Shown in pieces: positions 5,724 through 5,737 of a stretch of DNA of 5,737 nucleotides. Positions within the stretch are counted from its first letter, which is position 1. Each line of letters opens with the position of its first letter. The stretch covers positions 1-5,737 of the forward strand of contig RDYO01000029.1 in assembly GCA_004293385.1 (NCBI GenBank). Direction: 5' to 3'. A model generated the notes under the pieces. The model was not told the DNA's origin, searched no databases, and was given only the letters and a program-made list of their open reading frames with translations. Source of the DNA: Verrucomicrobiota bacterium. GTDB taxonomy: Bacteria; Verrucomicrobiota; Verrucomicrobiia; Opitutales; UBA953. The translations under genes and the position numbers were made by a program.

Positions 5724-5737
5724 TGGGATAGGCCATT

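Larger units (their letters stand above)
5533..5737. other. Non-coding, low-complexity accA upstream region
   Basis: No credible gene is seen here. On the accA coding strand the first 74 bases upstream of the ATG (5533-5606) are C-rich and nearly G-free: my count is about 42 Cs and 5 Gs. Frames open through it translate only to Pro/Thr or Gly-rich repeats. No convincing -35/-10 pair was found. The only -10-like element is TATTTT on the - strand (complement of 5615-5620), which lacks a matching -35. The accA promoter is presumably in this segment or just beyond the window. Confidence 0.6.

Noticed and set aside
5533..5736. N-terminal extension of AccA (68 extra residues) from an upstream ATG
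   Set aside because: The extension is Phe-run and Pro/Thr/Ser low-complexity sequence encoded by poly-T and C-tract DNA, and AccA similarity starts at MSAPKARF. A normal family length of about 320 supports the 5532 start.
1..5737. Mobile elements, CRISPR, tRNA/rRNA, toxin-antitoxin or defence genes
   Set aside because: Read on both strands; no transposase, terminal inverted repeats, spaced direct repeats, cloverleaf or relevant protein motifs were seen. All substantial open frames are explained by the six genes described.

Overview
The window is a GC-rich, gene-dense bacterial chromosomal segment. It most likely comes from Verrucomicrobiota, and possibly the Opitutae side of that phylum. This placement is inferred from the prepilin-like proteins, which resemble the 'Verru_Chthon cassette' families, and from their neighbours, a Na_H_antiport_3-type transporter and a typical accA. 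No rRNA or other taxonomic marker is present.

Layout. (1) Positions 1-792 (+) hold the 3' part of an ion-transporter-superfamily membrane protein (putative Na+/H+ antiporter, Pfam Na_H_antiport_3 type), cut by the window edge. (2) Positions 835-4493 (+) hold four tightly packed genes. Each encodes a protein with a short basic leader, a Gly|Phe prepilin peptidase site, Glu at +5 and one N-terminal hydrophobic helix. From helix-distal features they read in the order GspG-like, GspH-like, GspI-like, GspJ-like, the order of the pseudopilin block in classical type II secretion operons. Two junctions (G/H and I/J) are 4-base ATGA overlaps, and H/I is separated by 13 bases. (3) Positions 4516-4547 hold a perfectly symmetrical hairpin with T-tracts on both sides, a bidirectional terminator between convergent transcription units. 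(4) Positions 4564-5532 (-) hold complete accA, the acetyl-CoA carboxylase carboxyltransferase alpha subunit. (5) Positions 5533-5737 have no convincing gene. They hold a strongly strand-asymmetric region with TAGGGG-like G-tract repeats (G-quadruplex potential), then a 16-base A run at the window edge.

How the genes work together. The four prepilin-like proteins are expected to be processed by a prepilin peptidase encoded elsewhere and to form, or cap, a type II secretion/type IV pilus-like pseudopilus. G-like would be the repeating subunit and H-, I- and J-like the tip. No GspK-like protein, large Verru_Chthon protein A, ATPase, platform protein, secretin or prepilin peptidase lies in the window, and the terminator closes the cassette directly after the J-like gene. 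The antiporter and accA are functionally unrelated neighbours.

I did not find a mobile element, CRISPR array, tRNA/rRNA or defence system. The points most worth a second look are the GHIJ-ordered but K-less pseudopilin cassette, the start-site conflict of its first gene, and the C-rich, G-poor leader (G-quadruplex-prone on the opposite strand) in front of accA.
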